Counted from the stretch's first letter, positions 26,162 to 34,692 are shown. The stretch: DNA of 64,000 bases from CAWDMN01 sp963803155 (GCA_963803155.1 CAWDMN010000049.1:62001-126000); one strand, 5' to 3'. Numbers and translations: made by a program. Notes: generated from the letters alone by a model not told the origin.

Positions 26162-27781
26162 TTATCCTCTTGAAAATTGGTGGCGCCGGGCAATCCACTT
26201 GGCTTTTAAATATTCTCCCATGTCGAGGACGCCCTGGATCTCATCCCCGGCGGCCTTTCCAGTAAATTCATACATCAACGAGTCGCCATGTTGTTCGGTG
26301 TAAGCGCTGAAGATCCTGACGGCATCCCCTTCGATGGTCCCGGAAAGATCTCGAGAGACAAAATCACCCCGATGGGAACCTTCGATCCGGCCGCCCAGTT
26401 GTCGTATATTCAACGTGTGGTTGGAATGGCCCGCGGTATATTCAATCCGCACATCCCATTGTCCGCTCAGGTCCGTTGCGGGAGCAAGTTTTTCCTCCGT
26501 TTTACCTGGTTTGGGTGCCTTGATGAGCACGTCATATAGGCGCTCAGCCACAATTTTTTCATCGCCGGCCGACATCATATAAGGATTCAGCATGATTCCG
26601 GTTTCCGAATTGTTTTTCCCGCCAATCTGGCCCAGTGTGGCAACCCGTGGATCAGTATCATATAGAATTTGAGTGGCCGCTTTTCCACTGATTCCCAGAA
26701 TGGCTTGATCCCAACGAACCGCAAGAGTGGGAGTGCGGTTCGAAAGGCCTTTCGGTTCGATGATCGCCGTGGACACCCCTGGAATGGGAGACACCCTGCC
26801 GGCAATATACTCAAGCCATTGCCGCCACCGGTTCCATTCCGCGGTATGGTCTCTTTGAAACCACATTTCCACGGCCATAAGCATTCCAATCGCTTCTTCT
26901 TTTCCCACTTTCATGGCGCGTGCGAATCCATGATGAGGCGCGCTATGGATCCAGGCAGCTCGAACCAGATCTTTGCGCCCCAGCAATAGCCCGGCACTTT
27001 GAGGCCCGCGGATACATTTCCCGCCGCTATATCCCACCAAGTCGGCTCCGTATTCCAGGTGAACATTGGGCACGGTCAATATTTCAGCGGCGGCGTCGAC
27101 TAGAACGGGAACTTCCCTTTTCTTGGCAAGTGCGCAGATCACTCGAGTGTTCAACGGGCTTTGGTCGGCCTCGGGTCCCGCTAAGATATAAATCATGGCG
27201 GTGCGCGGCCCCAGCGCTAATTCCAATTCCTCAACCGTGCCGACTTCAATGACGCGGACTCCCACTGCCCGCACCGCGGCATCATATACATTGCGGGAAT
27301 GCTTGGGAATGATGACTTCATCTTTGGGGAATCCCTGCAAATTTGGAATTCGGACATGTAGATCCGGATTGCCGCCGGCCACACAAGCTGCCGTGGCATG
27401 CGTCAATGCCGCCGAACAGCCGGAACTCACCATTCCCCACTGCGCTTTGGTCAATTCCGCGAGGCGGATTCCGATGGCTTCGGCGAGTTCATCCAAATGA
27501 ACATAATGTTGGGAAGCTTCAGTCATGGCCGCACGGACTTCGGGAAGCATGAGAGAACCGCTGAGAATGGTGTAAGTGCCCCGGGCATTCACTAGCGGCC
27601 TTACCCCGATCGATTCATAAAGCTCTTTGCCCAGTTGCAGCTTTCCCCTATTCATGGGAGCCGCGGCCAGCTTGCCGGAAAAAAAGGCGGGAAGTGCGAG
27701 TATTGATCCTCGCCGAAACAGTTCCCGGCGACTGAGTTTTGTGCCGCTCAGCTTCCACATAGTTTTTGATGAGTGCAACAT
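26162..27781 (-). CDS. TAT-exported SelA/DgaE-like PLP enzyme with C-terminal beta domain
   Basis: A 539-residue protein. ATG 27781 with GGGAGG eight bases upstream is chosen. The frame is open for 137 codons further upstream, but that part only translates repeat DNA. Twin-arginine signal: KLSRRELFRRGSILALPAFF. The PLP fold (about 55-430) has GTYTILSGSLMLPEVRAAM, SSGCSAALTHATAA, VLVDAAAE (Asp229) and the Schiff-base segment VGYSGGKCIRGPQSAG (Lys255). This is the SelA-like family that contains D-glucosaminate-6-phosphate ammonia lyase. Residues about 440-539 form an added beta-rich domain (DLSGQWDVRIEYTAG, then GTIEGDAVRIFSAYTE). Two bases separate its stop from the amidohydrolase ATG, so the pair is coupled. 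Confidence 0.85.
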   Translation of the reverse strand: MLHSSKTMWKLSGTKLSRRELFRRGSILALPAFFSGKLAAAPMNRGKLQLGKELYESIGVRPLVNARGTYTILSGSLMLPEVRAAMTEASQHYVHLDELAEAIGIRLAELTKAQWGMVSSGCSAALTHATAACVAGGNPDLHVRIPNLQGFPKDEVIIPKHSRNVYDAAVRAVGVRVIEVGTVEELELALGPRTAMIYILAGPEADQSPLNTRVICALAKKREVPVLVDAAAEILTVPNVHLEYGADLVGYSGGKCIRGPQSAGLLLGRKDLVRAAWIHSAPHHGFARAMKVGKEEAIGMLMAVEMWFQRDHTAEWNRWRQWLEYIAGRVSPIPGVSTAIIEPKGLSNRTPTLAVRWDQAILGISGKAATQILYDTDPRVATLGQIGGKNNSETGIMLNPYMMSAGDEKIVAERLYDVLIKAPKPGKTEEKLAPATDLSGQWDVRIEYTAGHSNHTLNIRQLGGRIEGSHRGDFVSRDLSGTIEGDAVRIFSAYTEQHGDSLMYEFTGKAAGDEIQGVLDMGEYLKAKWIARRHQFSRG

Positions 27782-27975
27782 GTGCGCTACCTCCCTAGAA
27801 AATCCCCCTTCAAAGGGGGAATAAATTTTCATCCTCTTGTTGTGCCAGCCGTGCCGGCATGAGTGGCTCAACAGAAAATCGCGTGGATGGAGGCGGGGTA
27901 CTCCCACCCCGCCTGAGTTGGCCAAACCTGCTGAGACGGCCTGAGGGCAGGCCGCCTCCATCATCGTAGGCAAGC
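27779..27975 (-). repeat. Mosaic repeat array D, supplies the PLP gene start
   Basis: Read on the minus strand: cargo GGAGGCGG..CCCCGCCTCC (about 27965-27895), GATTTTCTG, a link with ATG 27860 and the frame MPARLAQQEDEN, cargo TTCCCCCTTTGAAGGGGGA, then GATTTTCTAGGGAGGTAGCGCACATG. The last ATG is the start codon of the SelA-like gene, so its ribosome site is part of the repeat. Confidence 0.85.
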
Positions 27976-27983
27976 GTGACCCC

Positions 27984-29225
27984 TTAAATAATATCCTCTC
28001 GCTTCGCATCCCACTTGACAGTGCGGCCCTCCCGATATGATCGTATGGCCATCTGGCAAGCGATAGCTGTGCGGAAACCAATCTCGAGCGGGGCAATAGG
28101 CTCCTGGCGGGTTCGCATACAGTCAAAAAAGTCCTGCATATGCAAAAGCGTAAAATCGGAATAACCGACAATGTCCGGCCCTTTGCCGGCACTACCGGCC
28201 CCTTCTTCGCCTTCCGAGGCCTTTTTTCCGCCTTGCGGCCAATAGCTTACTTTGTCTGATTCGTTCTGCATGATGGTTCCTTTGTTGCCCAACAAAAGAT
28301 CGTAGCCTTCTCCATAATGGTCGTTGCCAAACATCGAGTTCCAAGTGAAAAATATTTTTTCAGGCAGATTCATGGTGACATTCATGGTATCGGGCACCTG
28401 CATTTTGGGAGAAAGATAGTTGGCGCCTGTCATCGACACACTCTCAGGGATGCTAAGGCCCAGCAATTTGAACCAAAGGCCCACCGGATGAACCATGTTC
28501 TCGAAGACATTCCCTCCGGAATAGTCCCAGAAAAACCTCCAGTTCACATAGCGCATGGGGTCAAAGGGATAGGATTTTGCCTCTCCTTCAAATTCCTTCC
28601 AAACGACATGTTGGAGATCGCAATCTTTTGGAATTTGACGCAGCCAGCCACCATAAGGGGCATTGCGAAAATGATGAACGTGGATAGCCGTGATGGTCCC
28701 CACCTTCTCAGGTGTGGCTAACTCGCGGATTTTCTTGATCCCTTCGCCGCTGATCATCTGCATGCCGATCTGCACAACGCGGCCGGAACCCTTCAGAGCC
28801 GCGCGCATCCGCTTGGCATGGTCGGGTGTGAAGGCCATAGTTTTTTCCTGATAAATGTCCTTTCCAGCTTGGATTGCTGGAACGAAATTCAAGGCATGTT
28901 GATGCTGCGGAGTGGCAATCAAGACAGCGTCGATGCTTTTATCGTCGAGCAATTTCCGGAAATCCTGATAGGTCTTGATTTGAGGCACAATTTTCTGCAC
29001 TTCCTCCAGTCGCCGCGTGTAGACATCCGCTACAGCCACCGCCTCCACATTCGGGCATCGCAAAGCAGTTTTGAAAATCTCTTGCCCGCGCCCTCCCGCG
29101 CCAATCAATCCAATCCGGATTCGATCGTTGGCCCCCAAAATCCCCCGGCTGGAAGCCAGCCCGGAAACCGCAAGTGCGGCGGCACCGCTTGCACTCTGCT
29201 TTAAAAAAGTACGGCGATTCGACAT
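27984..29225 (-). CDS. TAT-exported Gfo/Idh/MocA oxidoreductase
   Basis: A 413-residue protein with AGGAGGAG before ATG 29225. The signal is SNRRTFLKQSASGAAALAV. The Rossmann motif GLIGAGGRGQE is at about residues 38-48, and the catalytic-type segment is YQEKTMAFTPDHAKRM. It then has VQIGMQMISGEGIKKIREL and a second domain with NWRFFWDYSGGNVFENMVHP. Such exported NAD(P)-dependent sugar oxidoreductases are abundant in Acidobacteriota and Planctomycetota. The substrate is unknown. It lies 363 bp downstream of a paralogue on the same strand. Confidence 0.85.
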   Translation of the reverse strand: MSNRRTFLKQSASGAAALAVSGLASSRGILGANDRIRIGLIGAGGRGQEIFKTALRCPNVEAVAVADVYTRRLEEVQKIVPQIKTYQDFRKLLDDKSIDAVLIATPQHQHALNFVPAIQAGKDIYQEKTMAFTPDHAKRMRAALKGSGRVVQIGMQMISGEGIKKIRELATPEKVGTITAIHVHHFRNAPYGGWLRQIPKDCDLQHVVWKEFEGEAKSYPFDPMRYVNWRFFWDYSGGNVFENMVHPVGLWFKLLGLSIPESVSMTGANYLSPKMQVPDTMNVTMNLPEKIFFTWNSMFGNDHYGEGYDLLLGNKGTIMQNESDKVSYWPQGGKKASEGEEGAGSAGKGPDIVGYSDFTLLHMQDFFDCMRTRQEPIAPLEIGFRTAIACQMAIRSYREGRTVKWDAKREDII

Positions 29226-29329
29226 CTCTCTCCTCCTGTTTTGTTTATTGAAATGTATTGCCTGGTTTCCAATTCGCGCAACAATTTATATCATGAATTC
29301 ACTTGAAGTGACTGCTCAAATCAGCGTGT

Positions 29330-29515
29330 CAAAGAGAGAACCAATCCGGCCATTGAAAGCGTCGCAGCCCCTTTGCAAGTTGCAACCCCGACTCGGGTCG
29401 CAACTATTATCGCCTATATCGGGGGGTGGCGTCTTAACGGCCTTACCCTCGGCTAATGGCTGTGAACCCTTCGGGTTCGGTTTCCCTCCCCTGAACGGTT
29501 GCAAATTGTCGCTCT
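29330..29515. repeat. Diverged palindromic repeat in 363-bp gap
   Basis: The gap between the two Gfo/Idh genes contains GAACCCTTCGGGTTC followed by CCTCCCCTGAACGGTT at about 29463-29505, matching the hairpin at 10347-10404. It also has short inverted pieces (GCAAGTTGCAACCCCGACTC). No coding signal is seen. Confidence 0.5.
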
Positions 29516-29588
29516 TTCCGCGGAGCTGTTGCACTCCATTAGGATCGCCAGTTGCTGCACGCTATTTCGCAGAGCTTTGGCCTGTGGA

Positions 29589-30953
29589 TCAGGAAAACTT
29601 GTATTTCCCGGGGATGGCCACTTCAGCGACAGGTAATGGACCGAATTCATATTTTTCCGGCCCCAACCGTCGGGGAGAATTAAGCACCTGCTCATAGGTC
29701 ACACTTTTTCCACTGTAGGCAGATTCTCTTCCCATGATGGCGGTCACGGTGCTTTCAGCCACACTTTTTCCTTCATTAATCGGCTTGCCCGCCCGGATAC
29801 TTGCAATCAAATCCATGTGTTCCTGCTGATATGGATTCACATCCTTTTCGCGATAGCGCCAACTCTCCGTACCTTTCCCCACGATTCGGTTTTCGCAATT
29901 GCTGGTTCCCTTGGATCCCACCATTGCATCCTCGATCTTATTTTCACAACCGTCGATCTGTCGGCATTGGCTGAACACCCGCACTCCATTGGGATATTCG
30001 AATTCGACGGCAAAGTGATCGTAAATGTGACCATAGGCGGGATCCACGCGAGCTTGCCGTCCTCCCAAAGAGGTGGCTTTCATCGGATGGGCGCCAATGA
30101 TCCAGTTCATCATGTCGAGGTTGTGGACGTGCTGCTCGACAATATGATCGCCGCTCAGCCAGGTAAAATATAACCAGTTGCGAATTTGCCATTCCATGTC
30201 CGACCAACCCGCTTCGCGCTTGATCATCCAGAGTCCGCCAATATTGAAGTAACAGCGTCCATAAATGAGCTCCCCCAGGGCGCCCTCTTGAATGCGCCGG
30301 ATGGTCTCCTGATAGCTTTTCTGATGGCGGCGCTGCGTGCCGGCAAGAACGCCGAGATTTTTTTTCTGGGCGGCTTCACACGCCTCGAGCGCCATTCGGA
30401 CGCCTGGCCCATCGACGGCGATCGGCTTTTCCACGAAAGCATGTTTGCCCGCTTCAATAGCGGCTTTGAGGTGCAATGGGCGGAAATGAGGCGGCGTGGA
30501 CAGGATCACATAGTTGATGTCCGAAATTGCCAGCAGCTTTTGATATGCATCGAATCCGCTGAAGCACGCCTCATCCGGCAGATTGATCCCCAGCTTCTTC
30601 AAATTGCCGCGGCAAGCTGTCACGCGATCCGGGAAAAGGTCCGCCAGTGCCAATACCTGGACATCTTTTCGATTAATCTTGGCATTGACCGCGACATCTT
30701 CCGTGTGGCCGCTTTCTGAATAGATGACCTTAGTGGTGGCTCCAATGGCGTCCAGCACGGCCCCAGTGCCCCGCCCGCCGCAACCAATTACGCCAATCCG
30801 GATGGGATCATCCGCTGCCGCGTGGCTGGTGACTACGAAGGGAGCGCTAGCCATGGCAGCCGCACTTGCCAGCGCGGCAGAGGAGTCCTTTATAAACTGC
30901 CTGCGCGTGAAATTTTCCCGATTGGATTGGGAGCTACATTTGGTTTGGACCAT
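29589..30953 (-). CDS. TAT-exported Gfo/Idh/MocA oxidoreductase
   Basis: A 454-residue protein. AGGAG lies nine bases before ATG 30953. The twin-arginine signal FTRRQFIKDSSAALASAAAM is at 16-35. The Rossmann motif is GVIGCGGRGTGAVLDAI. EKPIAVDGPGVRMALEACEA (the EKP motif typical of Gfo/Idh enzymes) and LAGTQRRHQKSYQETIRRI follow, with HNLDMMNWIIGAHP in the C-terminal domain. It is an NAD(P)-binding sugar oxidoreductase of unknown substrate. It probably shares a transcript with the next Gfo/Idh gene (27984-29225). The 687 bases upstream (30954-31640) contain no gene. Confidence 0.86.
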   Translation of the reverse strand: MVQTKCSSQSNRENFTRRQFIKDSSAALASAAAMASAPFVVTSHAAADDPIRIGVIGCGGRGTGAVLDAIGATTKVIYSESGHTEDVAVNAKINRKDVQVLALADLFPDRVTACRGNLKKLGINLPDEACFSGFDAYQKLLAISDINYVILSTPPHFRPLHLKAAIEAGKHAFVEKPIAVDGPGVRMALEACEAAQKKNLGVLAGTQRRHQKSYQETIRRIQEGALGELIYGRCYFNIGGLWMIKREAGWSDMEWQIRNWLYFTWLSGDHIVEQHVHNLDMMNWIIGAHPMKATSLGGRQARVDPAYGHIYDHFAVEFEYPNGVRVFSQCRQIDGCENKIEDAMVGSKGTSNCENRIVGKGTESWRYREKDVNPYQQEHMDLIASIRAGKPINEGKSVAESTVTAIMGRESAYSGKSVTYEQVLNSPRRLGPEKYEFGPLPVAEVAIPGKYKFS

Positions 30954-31557
30954 AATGAGTCATCTCCTGATGATAGATTGTGATGAAATGGCAGATTTGT
31001 ATAAAGTCGATTTTTGGTATTGGCGTATGGAAGAAATCCTCTGTTTATGAGCTTTTTGTTTACAAAATACCGGCACTTCCGCGAAGAAAAACCTCTGAGT
31101 GGACTCGATACAGTCATGAAACGGGGGAAGAGATTATGCATTTGCCGTCATGGCTTGTTGTCGATGATAATCACGCCGCAACAAATAACCGGGAGTGGGG
31201 AATTGGGCGCGGGAATGCCCCGCCAGGGTAAGGGCGGCTTGAATCTTGACGTCCATGAAATCAAATTGTCCGGAGCTAATCAACCACCGGCAAATTTTAA
31301 GCAATTGGGAATATGTATTCATCGCATGGCAATATCACGGACAGAACCAATGGTAGCTCTGCTCGTCAAAATATTCAAATCTCTTTAAGAGCAATAGAAG
31401 GCGCTATTCAAGGTGCGGCAGGGCCGAGAGGTTGCCGGCTGTTGCTTGGTTCATTCGGTTTGTGGGACTGGTTCGATTTGTCGCAAAATGATTTACCCCC
31501 GTGATTTTCCTTTTTCAGTTTCCGCATGGCGATATATGGAGGCCGAAAAAAAAGAAA

Positions 31558-31588
31558 TTGACCTGTCTATTGCTTCATAGTTTAACTT
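31558..31588 (+). promoter_or_regulatory. Candidate promoter of small MerR-C-like gene
   Basis: TTGACC at 31558-31563 is followed by TTTAAC at 17-bp spacing or TAACTT (31583-31588) at 19-bp spacing. The longer spacing would suit a MerR-regulated promoter. Both -10 matches are weak. Confidence 0.3.
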
Positions 31589-31640
31589 GTATTGCGTCAT
31601 GGCCGTGACAAACTTTACAGTATCAGAAAGGAGCCAGACG

Positions 31641-31826
31641 ATGCAGGAACCAATGAAAGTGGAGCAATGGATCGCTATGTTCAGGGAGGTAGGATTAGGA
31701 GATGCCCAGATGAAACAATGGCATTCACTCTTTGAGACGCGTCATCCTGAAGCACATCAGAGCTTTTTAGAATGGCTGGGTCTCCCAGCGGAGAAAATTT
31801 CCCGAATTCGCTCCGAAAATCGTTGA
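31641..31826 (+). CDS. Small protein homologous to the adjacent MerR C-terminal domain
   Basis: A 61-residue protein with AGAAAGGAG eight bases before ATG 31641. Almost its whole length aligns with the last 55 residues of the MerR-type protein at 32086-32610. Shared positions include W..M.R..GL.D..M..WH..FE.R.P.AHQ.FL..LGL and the final RIR. It has no DNA-binding helix, signal peptide or membrane span. It is probably a free-standing helical effector domain that may bind the same ligand or partner as the regulator. The function is inferred only from the match. Confidence 0.75.
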   Translation: MQEPMKVEQWIAMFREVGLGDAQMKQWHSLFETRHPEAHQSFLEWLGLPAEKISRIRSENR

Positions 31827-31860
31827 TTAGAGCATTTCCATAAGGTCGAAAGACGAGTAT

Positions 31861-31955
31861 GGGTGGGATGTGTCGATGCATCGGCCTGAATTGCATTGCG
31901 CTATGATTGAGAAATTCAAGGTGCTTCACGCTCAACAAGCCGACGCATCCCACGG
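31861..31955. repeat. GTGGGATGYGTC palindromic repeat
   Basis: Ends GGTGGGATGTGTC and GACGCATCCCAC are inverted complements around 70 bases of less palindromic DNA. A similar element with GGTGGGATGCGTC and GCGCATCCCGCC ends lies at 53015-53107. It occupies most of the 259-bp gap between the small protein gene and merR. Confidence 0.6.
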
Positions 31956-32085
31956 GAAAAACACTTTGCCCAAATGGATGACGACCAGCCTGGGTCTTGC
32001 GTTGGGCTACCCATTGGCCTGGCTGAAAATTTCAGATCCGGAGGGGGATGGTGTTTAATCGTCATCCCCTTCTTCACGAGAACCC

Positions 32086-32610
32086 ATGAAAACATATACC
32101 ATTTCTAAACTGGCCCAAAGCTTCGGTCTTTCCCGCTCCACGCTTCTCTATTATGACCGGATCGGCCTACTCCAACCTTCCGGACGAACTCGCGCGGGAT
32201 ACCGCTGCTATTCCGAAAAGGAGTACCGGCGGCTTGAAGGGATCTTTCATTTTCGAAAAGCCGGTTTGTCAATTCGGGATATTTTCATGCTCCAAACGAG
32301 CCAGAGTATTCCACAGGCCCGAATATTGAAAAAGCGTTTGCAGGAAATTGGATGCCAGATCGTCGACTTGAGAAATCAGCAACGGCTGCTGACGGGGATG
32401 CTGGAACAAATGGGCGACCATGAAAAGCTGTCGGCTATCAATAAGAATTTGTGGACGGATATGCTTCGGGCTGCCGGACTGGATGATCGTGCCATGGCGC
32501 TCTGGCACCAGGAATTTGAAAAGCGGGCGCCGGATGCTCATCAGGAGTTTTTACTTTCGCTGGGCCTTTCGGAATCCGAAGCCTTGCGAATCCGCAAGTG
32601 GGCTGGATAA
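32086..32610 (+). CDS. MerR-family transcriptional regulator
   Basis: A 174-residue protein. The N-terminal winged helix is at residues 1-70: TISKLAQSFGLSRSTLLYYD, RIGLLQPSGRTRAGYRCYSE, RRLEGIFHFRKAGLSIRDI. A dimer helix follows (RILKKRLQEIGCQIVDLRNQ). The C-terminal 55 residues form a conserved helical domain, WHQEFEKRAPDAHQEFLLSL. No cysteine metal-site pattern is seen, so it is not a MerR/CueR metal sensor; a small organic ligand is more likely. A free copy of the C-terminal domain is encoded 260 bp upstream on the same strand, the obvious candidate target or partner. Confidence 0.88.
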   Translation: MKTYTISKLAQSFGLSRSTLLYYDRIGLLQPSGRTRAGYRCYSEKEYRRLEGIFHFRKAGLSIRDIFMLQTSQSIPQARILKKRLQEIGCQIVDLRNQQRLLTGMLEQMGDHEKLSAINKNLWTDMLRAAGLDDRAMALWHQEFEKRAPDAHQEFLLSLGLSESEALRIRKWAG

Positions 32611-32618
32611 ATCAAGCC

Positions 32619-32735
32619 GCCGCCAACAACACGAAGTGTCAAGGAGCGATCAGCTCCGCTTCACATGTCTGGGTTTGCAATTCCCAGGCTGCCCCCCCGA
32701 TCACTCGCTATCGCTTCGTGCTTTCTGGTTTGATC
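32619..32735. repeat. Inverted repeat related to the 2912-3040 block
   Basis: ACACGAAGTGTCAAGGAGCG at 32630-32649 and GATCACTCGCTATCGCTTCG near 32699-32718 are the two inverted arms also seen at 2912-3040, here enclosing different DNA. They lie between convergent merR and methyltransferase genes. Confidence 0.65.
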
Positions 32736-32760
32736 ACTTGGTTGCGAAGAGTTGAAGTTG

Positions 32761-33366
32761 TTACCGCTTTTTGGAAAAATGGATCCAACGGGGAATTAAG
32801 GCCGGGACTGAGCGGATGTAATCCGCATACTCTTGTCCGAAGGCGTCCCGCAATAGCCGTTCTTCAAGGCGGATGCGGATTCGGGTTCCCAATCCATAGA
32901 AAAACACTCCGCCCGCTAAGGCTGTCCAATGACTTGCCAGGAGGCCGGATCCCAGCAGCATTCCCAGCATCGCGGCATAGATGGGATGGCGCAGGAAGCG
33001 ATAAGGTCCTCGCCTGATGAGTTGGTGTTTTTCCAATATTCGCGCCGTCAAACTCCATTGCTCCCCCAAGGCGTGAAGTGAGCAGTCCATTAGGAATACC
33101 GAAAATGCTAAAATCAGGACTCCCAAAAACCAGGTCAGTCCCAGCAGCCATGTGGGCGGACGAAGCGGAGAAAAAACAGAATTGTTTTGAAATGAAAACT
33201 GCAGGGCAAATCCCAACCCTTGGAGGGCCAACCCCGCCAAGGATCGAGGAGCCCGGTGCTGGTCAGGCTTTCGGCTGGCCTGACGGCGGATGGCAATGAC
33301 AATAGCGAGAGCCAGCCACGCCAGAACAACAATGGCAACGCGTGCGGGGTAAGGATTAATAGACAT
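32761..33366 (-). CDS. Isoprenylcysteine carboxyl-methyltransferase-family membrane protein
   Basis: A 201-residue polytopic membrane protein. The start at 33366 (MSINPYPARVAIVVLAWLA) is chosen because the first hydrophobic span begins there; ribosome-site evidence is weak. There are about five hydrophobic segments. The family signature is RRGPYRFLRHPIYAAMLGML, followed by RIRLEERLLRDAFGQEYADY. In this family (ICMT/phospholipid methyltransferase-like) these residues bind S-adenosylmethionine at the membrane surface. The natural substrate of bacterial members is generally unknown. It is convergent with merR. Confidence 0.8.
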   Translation of the reverse strand: MSINPYPARVAIVVLAWLALAIVIAIRRQASRKPDQHRAPRSLAGLALQGLGFALQFSFQNNSVFSPLRPPTWLLGLTWFLGVLILAFSVFLMDCSLHALGEQWSLTARILEKHQLIRRGPYRFLRHPIYAAMLGMLLGSGLLASHWTALAGGVFFYGLGTRIRIRLEERLLRDAFGQEYADYIRSVPALIPRWIHFSKKR

Positions 33367-33495
33367 ATCACATTCTAACCTGGTTTGTATCAGGTCAGCC
33401 GCAGAAGGGTGCAATTAAAAGTGAGAGAACGATGAAGAAGTCTTCAACATTTGTGGAGTTGCTCTGATTGACCTGGATTGGGTGGGTTCAGCCAT

Positions 33496-34692
33496 CTATT
33501 CCGGCACACCCGAGACTGCCTTTTGAATTTTTTCAGTGGCTTGGCGTTGTTTTTCGGAGAGTTGCTGATAAATGGCGATCTCTTTTTGTCCTTCCTCTTT
33601 TCGCCCAAGCCGGTTATAGGCGGTGGAGAGGCGAAAATGGCAAAGGGGATTTTCGGGTTGAATCTTGACCGCTGCCTCCAGCGGTTTTAATGCCTCGGCC
33701 ACTCTTCCGGCCTGAATCAAGGCCTGTCCCAATTCCAAATGGGCTTCGAGAAAGTTGGCGTCGATTTTCACGGCGCGGGAAAAATGTCCAATGGCATCCT
33801 CCAATTTATCCGGCTGAAGGCTAAGTTGTCCCAACACAAATTCGGCCCCGGCATTGCTCGGATCAATTTTCAATTCTGCCTCAAATTCCCGCTGAGCGTC
33901 CTGGGCCGTGGTGGCGGTTTTCGGAGCCGAAATAATCAAACGGCCCAACCGGAAATGAATCCCCGGCTCATTCGGAAGCTGTTCCAACACCTTCCGGTAT
34001 TCCTTAGCCGCCTCTTCCCATTTGTTCTGCATTTCCAGGGATTCCGCGCTGAGCAATCGCGATTGGTAGGAGCCTGGAGCTCTCTGCAATAATTCCTCGG
34101 AAGCCCGCATGGAGAGATCGGAATAAACGTGCACGCTCTGATACATTACTTCCGCATCAGTCGGAAATTCGCGTTTTAATTTGCGCACGAAGTCGACTGC
34201 GTCATCCGGACGATTGAGTGAGGTACTGCAACGAACCCCAGCCAGTCCCATTTCATATTTCAATCGTTTTTCCACCCCGGCGGTCAAATCCTTTTTCAAA
34301 TACGAGAGAGCTTCCTGGCAATGGCCGCTGCCGGCGAGGCTGACCGCCAAGTAATAGCGGGCGGGTGAGAGGGATGGTTTGAGCTTCAGAGCTTGCCGCA
34401 ACGGAGCCACCGCTTCGGGGAACCGACGGGAAGAATAGTAAGCGATTCCCAGGTTCAGATGATATTCCGCCGAGGCGGGGACAAGCTTGACCAATCCTTC
34501 ACAGGCAAGAATAGCGGCACTCCAATCTTCTTTTTCCCGCGCCTGCTGAGCTGCCTGGCTCAACCGGTCAATTTCCGCTTGCTGCGCCAGATTCACGCCA
34601 GCCGGAGGAATGGCCGGACGAGCGGTTTGGGCAAAAACTCCTTGCGAAATCAAAAGAGCAATGTACATGGCGGTGGCAATGGATAGTCGCAA
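33496..34692 (-). CDS. Exported TPR-repeat protein (paralogue of 35210-36373)
   Basis: A 398-residue protein. TTG 34692 is chosen because GAGGTGA lies five bases upstream and a signal peptide (LRLSIATAMYIALLISQGVFA) follows. The rest is nearly all tetratricopeptide repeats: WSAAILACEGLVKLVPASAE, YYSSRRFPEAVAPLRQALKL, EDAIGHFSRAVKIDANFLEA and RVAEALKPLEAAVKIQPEN. TPR proteins of this type are periplasmic scaffolds. It is divergent from a second TPR gene of the same layout. No partner can be named. Confidence 0.82.
   Translation of the reverse strand: MRLSIATAMYIALLISQGVFAQTARPAIPPAGVNLAQQAEIDRLSQAAQQAREKEDWSAAILACEGLVKLVPASAEYHLNLGIAYYSSRRFPEAVAPLRQALKLKPSLSPARYYLAVSLAGSGHCQEALSYLKKDLTAGVEKRLKYEMGLAGVRCSTSLNRPDDAVDFVRKLKREFPTDAEVMYQSVHVYSDLSMRASEELLQRAPGSYQSRLLSAESLEMQNKWEEAAKEYRKVLEQLPNEPGIHFRLGRLIISAPKTATTAQDAQREFEAELKIDPSNAGAEFVLGQLSLQPDKLEDAIGHFSRAVKIDANFLEAHLELGQALIQAGRVAEALKPLEAAVKIQPENPLCHFRLSTAYNRLGRKEEGQKEIAIYQQLSEKQRQATEKIQKAVSGVPE

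Noticed and set aside
27782..28192. Longer N-terminus for the SelA-like gene (137 extra codons)
   Set aside because: The extension translates the mosaic repeat and has no ribosome site, while ATG 27781 has GGGAGG and starts a twin-arginine signal.
31870..32058. 62-codon frame between the small gene and merR
   Set aside because: It overlaps the GTGGGATG palindrome, has no ribosome site and shows no protein-like composition.
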